From Verrucomicrobiota bacterium (GTDB lineage: Bacteria; Verrucomicrobiota; Verrucomicrobiia; Opitutales; Opitutaceae): a stretch of DNA of 64,000 nt. The stretch covers positions 1 to 64,000 of the forward strand of contig JAUWBF010000006.1 of the NCBI GenBank assembly GCA_030601755.1. Direction: 5' to 3'. The position numbers were made by a program, and so were the translations under genes. A model generated the notes under the pieces. The model saw only the letters and a program-made list of their open reading frames with translations. It did not search any database and was not told the origin of the DNA. Of this stretch, positions 41,819 to 50,115 are shown in pieces. How positions within the stretch are numbered: the stretch's first letter is position 1; each line of letters begins with the position of its first letter.

Positions 41819-42094
41819 TCAACGCCGCCAATACAGCCACGTGCACACCGCGGCCGCGCCCAGCGTCGGGAAAATCACCCAGCCCGGATGCACCGGCACC
41901 GCGTAGGCACGGATCACCCACCACACGGCGACGCACTTGACCGCGATCAGCACCCAGCCCGCCGCCAGCACCCATTCCGAGCGCTGGCTGCGCGGCTCGG
42001 GCGGCACCTCGCGGCGCACCTTCTCGACGAAAACCGGGTCTTCGGGGTCCTCCGGCGGGCGGCCGCCGAGCAGTTGGTGCAGGTTGGTCAACAT
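41819..42094 (-). CDS. Small membrane protein of unknown function
   Basis: A 91-residue protein. A charged N-terminal half (PEDPEDPVFVEKVRREVPPE) is followed by two hydrophobic segments, WVLAAGWVLIAVKCVAVWWV and WVIFPTLGAAAVCTWLYW, with a short loop and an RR tail. No family is recognised. It stands alone between the DUF5069 and RRM genes. Confidence 0.6.
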   Translation of the reverse strand: MLTNLHQLLGGRPPEDPEDPVFVEKVRREVPPEPRSQRSEWVLAAGWVLIAVKCVAVWWVIRAYAVPVHPGWVIFPTLGAAAVCTWLYWRR

Positions 42095-42346
42095 GGCCGC
42101 GGGCTAACGCTTTTTGGCGAAAAAAGACAGCGCCGCGCGTCTTTCCCCCATGCCCGTGGCGGAAGCCCCTGTCCCGATTTGCCTTGCGTTTGCACGTGGA
42201 CCTGCTCGCCTGCCGCTCTCGTTAGAGATACGTAAGTATGACAGAAACTGGTGAGTCGTCAGTGAGCGAAGAGTTCAAGTGATGATATCGAAACCCGACG
42301 GTCGGGAACGGACTGGCAGAGAACGGCAGATCTACGAATATATCAC

Positions 42347-42727
42347 ATGAGCAACTCCAAACTCTACGTCGGCAACATGTCCTTCAAGACCTCCGAAGAC
42401 GAGCTCCGCTCCGCCTTCGGCCAGTTCGGCGATGTCGCCGACGTCTACGTCGCCATGGACAAGATGACCGGCCGCCCCCGCGGTTTCGCGTTCGTCACCA
42501 TGGGCACCCCCGAGCAGGCCAAGGAAGCCGCTGAGAAGATGAACGGCGCCGACCTCGGCGGCCGCGCCCTCACCGTCAACGAGGCCCGTCCCAAGGAAGA
42601 AGGCGCCGGCCGTTCCTTCGGCGGTGGCGAGCGTCGCGGCGGCTTCGGCGGCGGCGAGCGTCGTGGCTTCGGCGGCGGCGGCGGCGACCGTCGCGGCGGC
42701 TTCGGTGGCGGTCGCGACCGTTACTAA
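42347..42727 (+). CDS. RRM-domain RNA-binding protein (Rbp, glycine-rich)
   Basis: A 126-residue protein with one RNA recognition motif: RNP2 is LYVGNM at residues 6-11 and RNP1 is RGFAFVTM near residue 46. A glycine/arginine tail of RGG-like repeats (GGGERRGGFGGGERRG) follows. Such bacterial Rbp proteins act as RNA chaperones and are often cold-induced. The 140 bp upstream hold no gene and contain a small hairpin (CCCGA...TCGGG near 42294-42304), which would suit a regulated leader. It is followed by a terminator and then a DEAD-box helicase, a typical RNA-remodelling neighbour. Confidence 0.93.
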   Translation: MSNSKLYVGNMSFKTSEDELRSAFGQFGDVADVYVAMDKMTGRPRGFAFVTMGTPEQAKEAAEKMNGADLGGRALTVNEARPKEEGAGRSFGGGERRGGFGGGERRGFGGGGGDRRGGFGGGRDRY

Positions 42728-42771
42728 GTCATGCTTCCGGTCCTCTCCCTGAAGACCTGAACATTCTCCCA

Positions 42772-42803
42772 GGGCGAAGCGCCTCCCGCGCTTCGCCCTT
42801 TTT
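42772..42803 (+). terminator. Rho-independent terminator after RRM gene
   Basis: An 11-bp stem (GGGCGAAGCGC pairing with GCGCTTCGCCC), a 5-base loop, then TTTTT. It lies 45 bp past the RRM stop codon. Confidence 0.9.
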
Positions 42804-42866
42804 CTTTTCCCGGCCGCGCCGCCGGTATTCAAAGCGCGCATACACGTCCGTCTCCCTTTCGTCCGC

Positions 42867-44264
42867 ATGTCCTTCAAGTCCCTCAATCTCTCCGCCGCCG
42901 TGCTCCGTGGCGTCGAAGCCGCCGGCTACGCCGACCCCACACCCATCCAGCTCCGTGCCATCCCGGCCGTGCTCGAGGGGCGTGACGTCGTCGGCTCCGC
43001 CCAGACCGGCACCGGCAAGACCGCCGCCTTCGCCCTGCCCGTCGTCTCGCGCCTCGGCGGCCACCGGCGCACGCCCCGCGTGCTCGTGCTCGAGCCCACC
43101 CGCGAGCTCGCCGCCCAGGTCGACACCTCCTTCCGCACCTTCGCCCGCTTCACCGACATCCGCTCGGTCGCCGTCTTCGGCGGCGTCGGCTACGGCGCCC
43201 AGCGCGCCGCCCTGCGCGACGGCGTCGACGTGCTCGTGGCCACGCCCGGCCGCCTCATGGACTACGTGAAAGAGGGCGCCGTTGACCTGAAGCTCATCGA
43301 GATCCTCATCCTCGACGAGGTCGACCACATGCTCGACATGGGCTTCCTGCCCGTCGTGAAGGACATCATTTCCCGCTGCCCCAAGCAGCGTCAGACGCTC
43401 TTCTTCTCGGCCACCGTGCCCCCCGAGATCGCCGCCGTGGCCGCCTTCGCCCTCCGCGACCCCGTGCGCGTCGAGGTCGGCGTCAACCGCAGCGTCAACC
43501 AGTCCGTCAACCACGGCATCTACAAGGTCGGCTTCCCGCAAAAATTCGACCTCCTCGTCGCCCTGCTCGGGCGCACCGACTTCGACAGCGTGCTCGTCTT
43601 CTCCCGCACCAAGCACGGCGCCGACAAGATCGCCCGCAAGCTCAAGTCCGCCGGCCACTCCGTCGCCGTGCTCCACGCCAACCGCTCGCAAAACCAGCGC
43701 ATCGAGGCCCTCGAAGGCTTCAAGTCCGGCAAATACGAGGTCATGGTCGCCACCGACATCGCCGCCCGCGGCATCGACGTCGCCGGCGTCTCCCATGTCA
43801 TCAACTACGACGTGCCCGAAAAACCCGAGGACTACGTGCATCGCATCGGCCGCACCGGCCGCGCCCAAGCCGTCGGCGACGCCTTCACCCTGGTCACCCC
43901 CGAGACGGTGAAGGACCTGCGCGACATCGAACGCTTCATCGGCCAAAAAATCCCCGAACTCACCCTCGAGGGCTTCGCCTACGGCGCCTTCGAGCCCAAG
44001 CCCCTGCGTCCCGAAGACGTCGGCCTCGGCGGTCCGCGCCGCGGCGGCGGTGGTGGCAACGGCGGCGGCGGTCGTGGTCGCGGCGTCCAACCCGGCGGCG
44101 GCCAACGCCCCGGTGGTCAACCGCGCCCCTCCGGCGGTCACTCCGGCGGCCGTCCCTCCGCTCCCGGCGGCGGTGGCGGCGCACCCGGCCCCCGCGGCCA
44201 AGGCCAAGGTCGCCCCGGCGTCGGTCCGCGCGGCGGACGCCCCCAGCGCCGCGGCCCGCGCTAA
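42867..44264 (+). CDS. DEAD-box ATP-dependent RNA helicase
   Basis: A 465-residue RNA helicase. Motifs in order: PTPIQLRAIP (Q motif), AQTGTGKT (I), EPTRELAAQ (Ia), ATPGRLMDYV (Ib), LDEVDHMLD (II, DEVD in place of DEAD), FSATVP (III), VLVFSRTK (IV), VATDIAARGIDV (V) and HRIGRTGRA (VI). The last 80 residues are a Gly/Arg/Pro/Gln-rich tail suited to RNA binding. The DEVD variant is conservative and occurs in active members. Follows the RRM gene, so both may serve RNA folding at low temperature or in ribosome assembly. Confidence 0.95.
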   Translation: MSFKSLNLSAAVLRGVEAAGYADPTPIQLRAIPAVLEGRDVVGSAQTGTGKTAAFALPVVSRLGGHRRTPRVLVLEPTRELAAQVDTSFRTFARFTDIRSVAVFGGVGYGAQRAALRDGVDVLVATPGRLMDYVKEGAVDLKLIEILILDEVDHMLDMGFLPVVKDIISRCPKQRQTLFFSATVPPEIAAVAAFALRDPVRVEVGVNRSVNQSVNHGIYKVGFPQKFDLLVALLGRTDFDSVLVFSRTKHGADKIARKLKSAGHSVAVLHANRSQNQRIEALEGFKSGKYEVMVATDIAARGIDVAGVSHVINYDVPEKPEDYVHRIGRTGRAQAVGDAFTLVTPETVKDLRDIERFIGQKIPELTLEGFAYGAFEPKPLRPEDVGLGGPRRGGGGGNGGGGRGRGVQPGGGQRPGGQPRPSGGHSGGRPSAPGGGGGAPGPRGQGQGRPGVGPRGGRPQRRGPR

Positions 44265-44366
44265 ACATCCGGCTGACCGGCGGCCCGGACGGGCGGCGGG
44301 AAACCTTGGGCAAAGCAAATATTTTTCATTTCGCCGCGCCCAAGGACTGCTCTACTTTACCCCGCA

Positions 44367-45608
44367 ATGAGTGAAGAAGAGTCATCGCCCGCTCCGCTCC
44401 GTCTGAGGCCTCGCAAGCGTCCCGCCGATTCCCCGGAGCCCGATGCCGGCGCTCCCTCCGCCCCCGCGCCCACGCCGGCCCCCGCGACGCCGCCTCCGCC
44501 CGCGGCGTCCGCGCCGGTGACTCCGCCGCCCGCCGCCTCCGAGCCCACCCCTTCCGCCGAGCCGCCGGCCGCCGAGCCTGATCGCCCGCGACTGCGCGCC
44601 AAGCCCCGGCTCAACATCGCCGAGGATACCACCGAGCCCGCCGCGGCCGAGACGAAGCCCGCCGCTTCCGCCGATCTGCCGCCTCCCGCGCCCTCCGCTG
44701 CTTCCGCGTCCGAGCCGGCCGAGGCCACTCCGCTCAAGCTCCGCCTGCAAACCCCGCAGGCCGCCGCCACTCCTCCGCCCCCGCCGTTGCCTCCGCCCGC
44801 GCCGCCCGCCGCGCCTGCTTCATCGGCGACTCCGCCCCCGCCTCCGCCGGCGTCCCTCGACGTGGACTTGCCGCCATTGCCGCCCACGCCCCCCGACTTT
44901 TCCTCCGGCGAGGAGAGCGTGACGCTGCGTCCGCCCGATCACCTCGTCCCGCACATCAGCGCCCCGCAGCCCGTTCGCGAGATCGAGAAACAGGTGCGCG
45001 CGCCCGTGCCCGCCTCGTCCCTGCGCAAAAAGAAAAGCCCGCTCAAGGCCGTGCTCGTCATCGCCGCGGTGCTGCTGGTGATCGGCGCCGGCTTCTGGTT
45101 CGCCGGCACCGCCATCTACGACAAATTCTTCGCCGAGGACGTCGCCGAGGTCGCCCAATTGCCCGCCAAGCTCATCGACAAGGCGCAGGGCGCCGTCGAG
45201 GACCGCCGCTCGCTCGAACAGGCGCGCGTCGACGCCATGGGCGAGGGCCGCGAGGTGCCCACCCAGCGCGCCATCGGCCCCGCGCCCACCCCGACGCCCG
45301 AGGCGACTCCGGCCCCCACCGACGGCTCCGTCACGGCCTACGCGCCCGGCGAGGTCACCGTGCCCGAGGTGCAGGCCGAGCCCGCCGCGCCGCAGCCCGG
45401 TCCCGAGTTCATCGCCTTTGTTGAAACCGCCCGCATCGGCGGCGTCTTCCAAGGCAGCCCCGCCCGCGCCTTCATCAACGGCCGCACCGTGCGCGCCGGC
45501 GAGACCGTCGACGAACGCCTCGGCGTCGTCTTCGTCGGCCTCGACGACAGCCGCCTGCGACTGATCTTCCGCGACGCGTCCGGCGCCGAAGTCATCCGCA
45601 AGTTCTGA
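44367..45608 (+). CDS. Proline/alanine-rich single-pass membrane protein
   Basis: A 413-residue protein. The first 225 residues are a Pro/Ala/Glu-rich low-complexity cytoplasmic region, followed by one transmembrane helix (AVLVIAAVLLVIGAGFWFAG, about residues 227-247). A second linker and a C-terminal 70-residue domain follow, with FIAFVETARIGGVFQGSPAR and LIFRDASGAEVIRKF. That last domain resembles the small periplasmic domain of type II secretion GspB/PulB-like proteins, but the match is by eye and weak. No operon partner is clear. Confidence 0.7.
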   Translation: MSEEESSPAPLRLRPRKRPADSPEPDAGAPSAPAPTPAPATPPPPAASAPVTPPPAASEPTPSAEPPAAEPDRPRLRAKPRLNIAEDTTEPAAAETKPAASADLPPPAPSAASASEPAEATPLKLRLQTPQAAATPPPPPLPPPAPPAAPASSATPPPPPPASLDVDLPPLPPTPPDFSSGEESVTLRPPDHLVPHISAPQPVREIEKQVRAPVPASSLRKKKSPLKAVLVIAAVLLVIGAGFWFAGTAIYDKFFAEDVAEVAQLPAKLIDKAQGAVEDRRSLEQARVDAMGEGREVPTQRAIGPAPTPTPEATPAPTDGSVTAYAPGEVTVPEVQAEPAAPQPGPEFIAFVETARIGGVFQGSPARAFINGRTVRAGETVDERLGVVFVGLDDSRLRLIFRDASGAEVIRKF

Positions 45609-46175
45609 GGCGCGCGCGTCCGCGTGACGCCCGCCGCGCACGCATCCGACAAGTGTAGTTGTTAATCAACTACATCGTCGGCGCGCCGAGCGCCCGTCCT
45701 CCGGCGTCGCCCGCCGCGCCCATCGGGCCGCGCTCCGGGGTTCCATGGAGCCGGCGCGCCGGGAGGGTTCGACCATGCCCCGCGCGGTGAGCCCACCGGT
45801 TCCGGGCGCGCGGCCGTGCGGCTATCGTGTGGGCGTCATGCCGACCGTCTCCACACGCCGCCGCCACCCCGTCGCCCGCCCGGTCTTTCCGGCCGCGGGC
45901 GCTCGCGTCCCGGCTTGCGGACGCCGGTCGGGCGTTGCCGCCGACGCCCCCCGTGTCGGTCCGAGGTCTGCCGGCATCCCGCCGGAAAATTGCTTGCCCC
46001 ATAAGAACACACTCTGCGCCGGAACCCCCTTAGCCGGCGCGTCAACAGGGTCATTGTCTTATGGAGCCACACTTGACTGACGACCGCGCCGGGCGCGGCG
46101 AGATTCATGCACTCCGGCCGCGCGCCCGCGACGGCCGACACGCCGGTCCGATGCCGGGAGGGAGGAGCTGAGGCC
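45609..46175. other. 567-bp gene-free interval with a palindrome at 45654-45674
   Basis: No convincing gene is seen; the open frames lack family features. The interval contains a palindrome TGTAGTTG-TTAAT-CAACTACA with outer arms CCGAC/GTCGG, 45 bp after the stop of the preceding gene. It could be a terminator or a protein-binding or attachment site. A GGAGG at 46161 precedes the start of the chimeric gene at 46176. Confidence 0.5.
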
Positions 46176-47078
46176 ATGGCGACTCCCACCCGCGCATCGG
46201 TCGGGGAACGTTCCCTCGATCTCACCAAGCTCCTGCTGTTCCTGCGCGAGCAGCTCTGGTGCATCCTCCTCGGCACGCTCGTCGGCGCCACGCTCGCCTA
46301 CGTGCACTACCGGCGCACGCCGCCCGCCTTCGTCTTGCAGGCCGTGCTCGGCGCCATGAGCCGCTGCTCGTCGCAAAAAGACCCGCTCACGCTCTACCGC
46401 GCCCTCGCCGTCGCCCGCACGCTGCGACCCGACCTCGTGCTCTTTCACATCGGCGCCGGCGAACTCGATCCCGAAATCGACGACTACGTGCGCCAGCACG
46501 GCCTGGAAAAAAACGTCGTGCGCCGTCCCCGCATCGCCGAGCCCGTCGAGTTTTACCAAGCCGTCGACGGCTTCATCCTCACCTCGCGTTACGAAGGCCT
46601 GTCGCTGGCGTTGCTCGAGGCCCTCTCCTGCGACCTGCCGCTCATCCTCAGCGAGGCTCCCGGCAACGGCGACGTGCTCTCCCTCCCGCTCAACCGCCTG
46701 TGGAGCTCGCCGGTGGGTCGTGCCGACGCCTTCGCCGCGGCCATCGAGTTCTGGACGCGCACGTTGAACGATCCCGACCTGCCCTCCTGCAACCACCGCG
46801 AGATCGCCCTCGAACGCTTCGACGAACGCGACTGCTTCCGCCGCGTGCTCCGCCTCTACGCGCAACTCGTCGAACCCCGCCTCGTGCCCGCCTGCGCCTT
46901 CGCTCCGCGTAGGCCGCCTGCTTGCAGGCGCGAGCTTCGTCAGGAAGGGCTGATGTCCCATGCGCCTGCAAGCAGGCGGCCTACGGACAACCCCGCCGGC
47001 GTCACCACGTGTCCACCGGCCCCTTGGGCACGGGGATCGCGTCGCGTTGAAACACGGGGTCGTCCGACTCGCGCATGA
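46176..47078 (+). pseudogene. Chimera of a Wzz-like N-terminus and a glycosyltransferase C-terminus
   Basis: An open frame of 300 codons with a GGAGG 10 bp before the ATG. Residues 1-53 look like the start of a polysaccharide chain-length regulator (LTKLLLFLREQLWCILLGTLVGATLAYVHY, one membrane helix). From about residue 58 the protein is the C-terminal half of a GT4 glycosyltransferase (CSSQKDPLTLYRALAVARTL, DGFILTSRYEGLSLALLEAL). The Wzz periplasmic part and the GT N-terminal domain are missing, so a deletion has joined two exopolysaccharide genes in frame. The last 55 codons run through an inverted repeat and the antisense of the dus 3' end, so the native stop is lost too. A functional product is unlikely. 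Confidence 0.8.
46909..46984. repeat. Large inverted repeat, REP-like hairpin (23-bp arms)
   Basis: The 23-bp arms at 46909-46931 and 46962-46984 are perfectly complementary, with a 30-bp loop. Each arm itself contains GCCTGCTTGCAGGC, a smaller palindrome. It lies between the GT remnant and the convergent dus gene and could form a bidirectional terminator. Confidence 0.85.
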
Positions 47079-48111
47079 ACGACGCCACCAGCGGGTCGGG
47101 CCGATACTTCGGCAGCAGCTCGCCGTTCTCGTCGAGAAACTTGGCGCGCCACGCGAGGAACTCCGCCACCGCCGCGTCGAAGTCGGCGCGCGAGGTGATC
47201 TGCAGGATTGACGCCTTGAACGGCTTCGCCGGTCCGAACCGCTTCGCATACCACGGCGCCACCTTGCGGAACAGCCGCGCGCCGTGCTCCTCGCCGTAGA
47301 ACTCGAGGTAGCGCTCGAAGTGCCGCCCCATCACGCGCAGCCGCTCGGCCAGCGTCGGCTCGGGCAGCAGCTCGCCGGTTTTCAAGAGGTGGTCGGTGCG
47401 GCGGAAAATCCACGGATCGTAAAACGCGCCCCGGCCCACGGACACGCCCGCGCAGCCGGTCTGCTCGATCATGTGGCGGGCCGCCTCCGGCGTGGTCACG
47501 TCGCCGTTGCCGATCACCGGGATGCGGCGCGCGGCCGTCACCACGGCGCGGATACCGTCGAGGTTGACGCGTCCGTCGAAGCCCTGCGCGCGCGTGCGGC
47601 CGTGCACAAAGATCGCCGCCACTCCCACGTCCTCCAGCGCGCGCACAAGGTCGGGCGCGGTGAGGTTTTTGCTGTCCCAGCCCAGGCGCATCTTGGCGGT
47701 GATGGGGATCTTGACCGCGTCGATCATGCCTTTCACGAGGGCGGCGGTCTTGTCGAGTTCGGTCATCATGGCGGAGCCGCCGCCGACCTTCACGACCTTC
47801 GGCACCGGGCAGCCCATGTTGATGTCGACCGAGTGCGCTCCGCGTTCCTGGCAGATGATCGCCGCGTCGCGCATCTCCTCCGGCACGGAGCCAAAGAGTT
47901 GGATCGCCAGCGGCTCGTCGCCGGGCGCGGTCTCGACCAGTTTCAGCGCGGTGCGGTTGCCCTCGATGAGCGAACGCGCGTTGACCAGGTCGGTCGTGGC
48001 CCAGCCCAGTCCCCCCAGCTCGCGCACGGTGAGGCGCATGGGCAGGTTGGTGTATCCGGCGAGCGGAGACAGAAACAAGTTGGACGAAAGCTGTATGGAA
48101 CCGATCTGCAT
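47002..48111 (-). CDS. dus: tRNA-dihydrouridine synthase
   Basis: A 369-residue flavoenzyme that reduces uridine to dihydrouridine in tRNA D-loops using NADPH and FMN. Family marks are LAGYTNLPMRLTVRELGG at the start, INMGCPVPKVVKVGGGSAMM with the catalytic Cys at about residue 100, VHGRTRAQGF and PVIGNGDVTTPEAA. The C-terminal helical domain is present, so the length is complete. The specific paralogue (DusA, B or C) cannot be assigned. Two copies of the palindromic element lie just upstream of its start. Confidence 0.94.
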   Translation of the reverse strand: MQIGSIQLSSNLFLSPLAGYTNLPMRLTVRELGGLGWATTDLVNARSLIEGNRTALKLVETAPGDEPLAIQLFGSVPEEMRDAAIICQERGAHSVDINMGCPVPKVVKVGGGSAMMTELDKTAALVKGMIDAVKIPITAKMRLGWDSKNLTAPDLVRALEDVGVAAIFVHGRTRAQGFDGRVNLDGIRAVVTAARRIPVIGNGDVTTPEAARHMIEQTGCAGVSVGRGAFYDPWIFRRTDHLLKTGELLPEPTLAERLRVMGRHFERYLEFYGEEHGARLFRKVAPWYAKRFGPAKPFKASILQITSRADFDAAVAEFLAWRAKFLDENGELLPKYRPDPLVASFMRESDDPVFQRDAIPVPKGPVDTW

Positions 48112-48218
48112 GGAACAAAGCCCGCGGTCACGGCGACCCGCGCCCGCGGCGACCCGCGACCCTGCCTCACCCGCCCCTCGCCGCCAAGCAAATCACCACC
48201 CGCCCTTCGCCCCCGACC

Positions 48219-48245
48219 AAAGAGTAACCCATTAGGTTACTCTTT
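48219..48245. repeat. 27-bp palindromic element, copy B
   Basis: Arms AAAGAGTAACC/GGTTACTCTTT with centre CATTA, which differs by one base from copy A. It is followed by 30 bp and then copy C, forming a double-hairpin unit in the gap between dus and a lipoprotein gene. Confidence 0.9.
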
Positions 48246-48275
48246 GCTTTTCCGCCTCTCCTCTGAAAACGGCCC

Positions 48276-48301
48276 AAGAGTAACCCAATAGGTTACTCTT
48301 T
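48276..48301. repeat. 27-bp palindromic element, copy C
   Basis: Same centre CAATA as copy A; the first base of the left arm is missing. It lies 30 bp after copy B. Confidence 0.9.
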
Positions 48302-48400
48302 GCGAGGTGTCCGGCGGGAGCGAGACGAGGTCGTCGGTCGGGGCGCGCAGGGGGGGCGACGTGTCGCCGGGGCGGACGGGCGGCGCGGCGGGCGACGTGA

Positions 48401-48883
48401 TCAAGGCATGGCGCGAATGCGCAACTCACCCTCGGCCGGAGGCGGAGCGTCCGACCACTTGGGCGCGGGATTGAATCGCAGCCATTCCGGCTCGGCTTGG
48501 TTTGGAGGCGAGGGCGGTGGCGCCTTGGCAAAGATGTAGCCGCCGGTCGCGGAATCAGGAATCGGCACGACCCGGATTCCGCCTGCGGGGGCATCTTTCA
48601 GGGCCACGGCGAACGGCACGTCGAGTTCGTCCTTGGGCACCCACACGCGGATCTGGTGGATCAAGTTGCCCCGCGTGTAGGTGTAGAGGAAGCGGTGGTA
48701 GCGATCACTGGTGCCTTGGTAAACCCACTCTGGCGGGATGGTGAGCATCTTGCCGCCGTAGAAACCCTCGGTTTTCGGGAGCCTTGGCAGTTCATGGACG
48801 TGCAGCTTGCGCACCGGGGTCGCGCAGCCGGCGAGCAGCGCGAGCGCCAGCAAGGCGGCCAGGGCGATCGGCGGCCGGATCAT
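48401..48883 (-). CDS. Putative lipoprotein of unknown function
   Basis: A 160-residue exported protein with a lipoprotein signal peptide ending LLALALLAGC, whose Cys 20 would be lipidated. The body contains LTIPPEWVYQGTSDRYHRFL and HQIRVWVPKDELDVPFAVAL, with a proline-rich ending. No family is recognised. Its ATG overlaps the stop of the upstream frameshifted gene (ATGA). It lies in a segment bracketed by paired palindromic elements. Confidence 0.75.
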   Translation of the reverse strand: MIRPPIALAALLALALLAGCATPVRKLHVHELPRLPKTEGFYGGKMLTIPPEWVYQGTSDRYHRFLYTYTRGNLIHQIRVWVPKDELDVPFAVALKDAPAGGIRVVPIPDSATGGYIFAKAPPPSPPNQAEPEWLRFNPAPKWSDAPPPAEGELRIRAMP

Positions 48884-49415
48884 ACCGCGGCGAAGAGGCT
48901 GATGAGGCCGTAGGCGATCAGCGCGAAGAAGGTCAGGATGAGTCCGCGCAGGGCCCAGAGCATCGCGTCGGGTTTGCGCGACGGGGCTTGGCGCATGATC
49001 TCGGCGGCGTGTTCGTCCCCCAGCAGGGCGGCGAGCACCGCGTGGGTGTGATCGGCGCCGCCGGACGCGTTTTGCCAAAGGCTCATCGGCGTGTGAATCA
49101 GCCCCCAGGGAAAACCCCACCAGCCGAACAACAGCGAGAAGACGCCCCAGCCGAGCGCATGGCCGCCGGCTTTTCCGTGCGAGGGCACGTAGAGAGCAGC
49201 CGGGTGGAGTTGCGAAAACTCAGCACGACCACCGAGACATTCCACGCGAAGGTCACGAAGCGGCCGCCTTTGAGCACGTCGAGTTCGAGGTCGCCGAGCG
49301 TCATGCCGCGGGTGCCGGGAATCGGCTGGCCGCCGAGCATCACGGGTTCGGCCATCAGTTGATCCAAGGTGAGCGGAGACGATGCCGGGGGAAGCGGGGG
49401 CGGGGTGGGGGTCAT
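48880..49415 (-). pseudogene. Membrane protein gene with a 2-bp frameshift
   Basis: The first frame from the ATG at 49415 gives MTLGDLELDVLKGGRFVTFA and WNVSVVVLSFRNSTRLL. After position 49191-49196 the continuation LYVPSHGKAGGHALGWGVFS and LLFGWWGFPWGLIHTPMSLW is in another frame. The expected join ...STRLLYVPSHG... is restored by removing two bases from the run AGAGAG. The composite looks like a known family of small membrane proteins with an FxxGWWGxPWG motif. A C-terminal helix (LRGLILTFFALIAYGLISLF) completes it. This is either a real mutation, a slippage-prone repeat or a sequencing error. It overlaps the lipoprotein gene by ATGA. Confidence 0.75.
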
Positions 49416-49600
49416 CTTGGCCGATGTTTCGTATCTCCGATTTGGAGACGGGCAAGCCGTTTGTTTTTGGTGACTTAACTATGAATCATGGCAATGGGCC
49501 GATAACAAAAACCGCTTCCACCTGGCTTCGGGCGACCGGTGCGATCAGGTGGTCGGACGCTGCAATCGGCTCGCAATTTCTGTGTCGGGCAAGGGCGCCT

Positions 49601-50026
49601 TCAGCCGTCGCCGCGGCGCAGGCGTTTGCGGGTGGCCTCGGGGTTGGCGTCGGGCAGGAGGGTGGACGGATCGCGGCCGGCGGCGCGTTCGGAGAGCCAG
49701 TGCAACAGTCGCAGCATGATCTCGCCGTCGGGGATGCGGCGTCCGTTCACGAAGTCGGTCAGGCGCTGCTTGGGGATGCCGAGGTGGCGTGCGAGCCGGG
49801 TCTTCGCGCCGTAGTCGCCGAGAGCCTTGCGCACCTCCGCGCGCAGCACGTTCCACATGGGGGTGTCGGCGCCCGCCTGCCGGGTTTTCCCGCCGGGGCG
49901 TTTCTGTAGAAGGGCCTTGATCGCGGCGCGGGCGGCGGTCTCGGCGGCAAACGTGGCGGCGGTGCCCATGTCCGCCATCAGTCGCATGCCGTAGGTGTTC
50001 AGGATCGGGTTGGCGGGTTTGTCCAT
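49601..50026 (-). CDS. HTH (Xre/Cro-like) DNA-binding protein
   Basis: A 141-residue protein. The central part GAKTRLARHLGIPKQRLTDF followed by VNGRRIPDGEIMLRLLHWL is a Cro/C1-type helix-turn-helix. The N-terminal half is Ala/Lys-rich without a known domain. It could be an antitoxin-like or phage-type repressor, but no partner toxin is adjacent. Its start codon lies 6 bp from a copy of the palindromic element. Confidence 0.7.
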   Translation of the reverse strand: MDKPANPILNTYGMRLMADMGTAATFAAETAARAAIKALLQKRPGGKTRQAGADTPMWNVLRAEVRKALGDYGAKTRLARHLGIPKQRLTDFVNGRRIPDGEIMLRLLHWLSERAAGRDPSTLLPDANPEATRKRLRRGDG

Positions 50027-50031
50027 GACGC

Positions 50032-50057
50032 AAAGAGTAACCTATTGGGTTACTCTT
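50032..50057. repeat. 27-bp palindromic element, copy D (inverted orientation)
   Basis: Arms AAAGAGTAACC and GGTTACTCTT with centre TATTG, the reverse complement of copies A, C and E. It lies 31 bp before copy E, just upstream of the HTH gene. Confidence 0.9.
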
Positions 50058-50088
50058 CGGCAAGGGCGTCCTCAGAGGTAAAACAGGC

Positions 50089-50115
50089 AAAGAGTAACCC
50101 AATAGGTTACTCTTT
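50089..50115. repeat. 27-bp palindromic element, copy E
   Basis: Identical to copy A. Read on the minus strand its left half supplies the last codons and the TAA stop of the sigma factor gene (GGC AAA GAG TAA), so it has replaced or formed the native gene end. Confidence 0.9.

Noticed and set aside
42183-42346. Possible tRNA or riboswitch upstream of the RRM gene
   Set aside because: Only one small hairpin is visible. No cloverleaf or known aptamer core could be assembled, so it is treated as an untranslated leader.
45670-46100. Short open frames on both strands between the membrane protein and the chimeric gene
   Set aside because: Arg/Pro/Gly-rich, without ribosome sites or family similarity.
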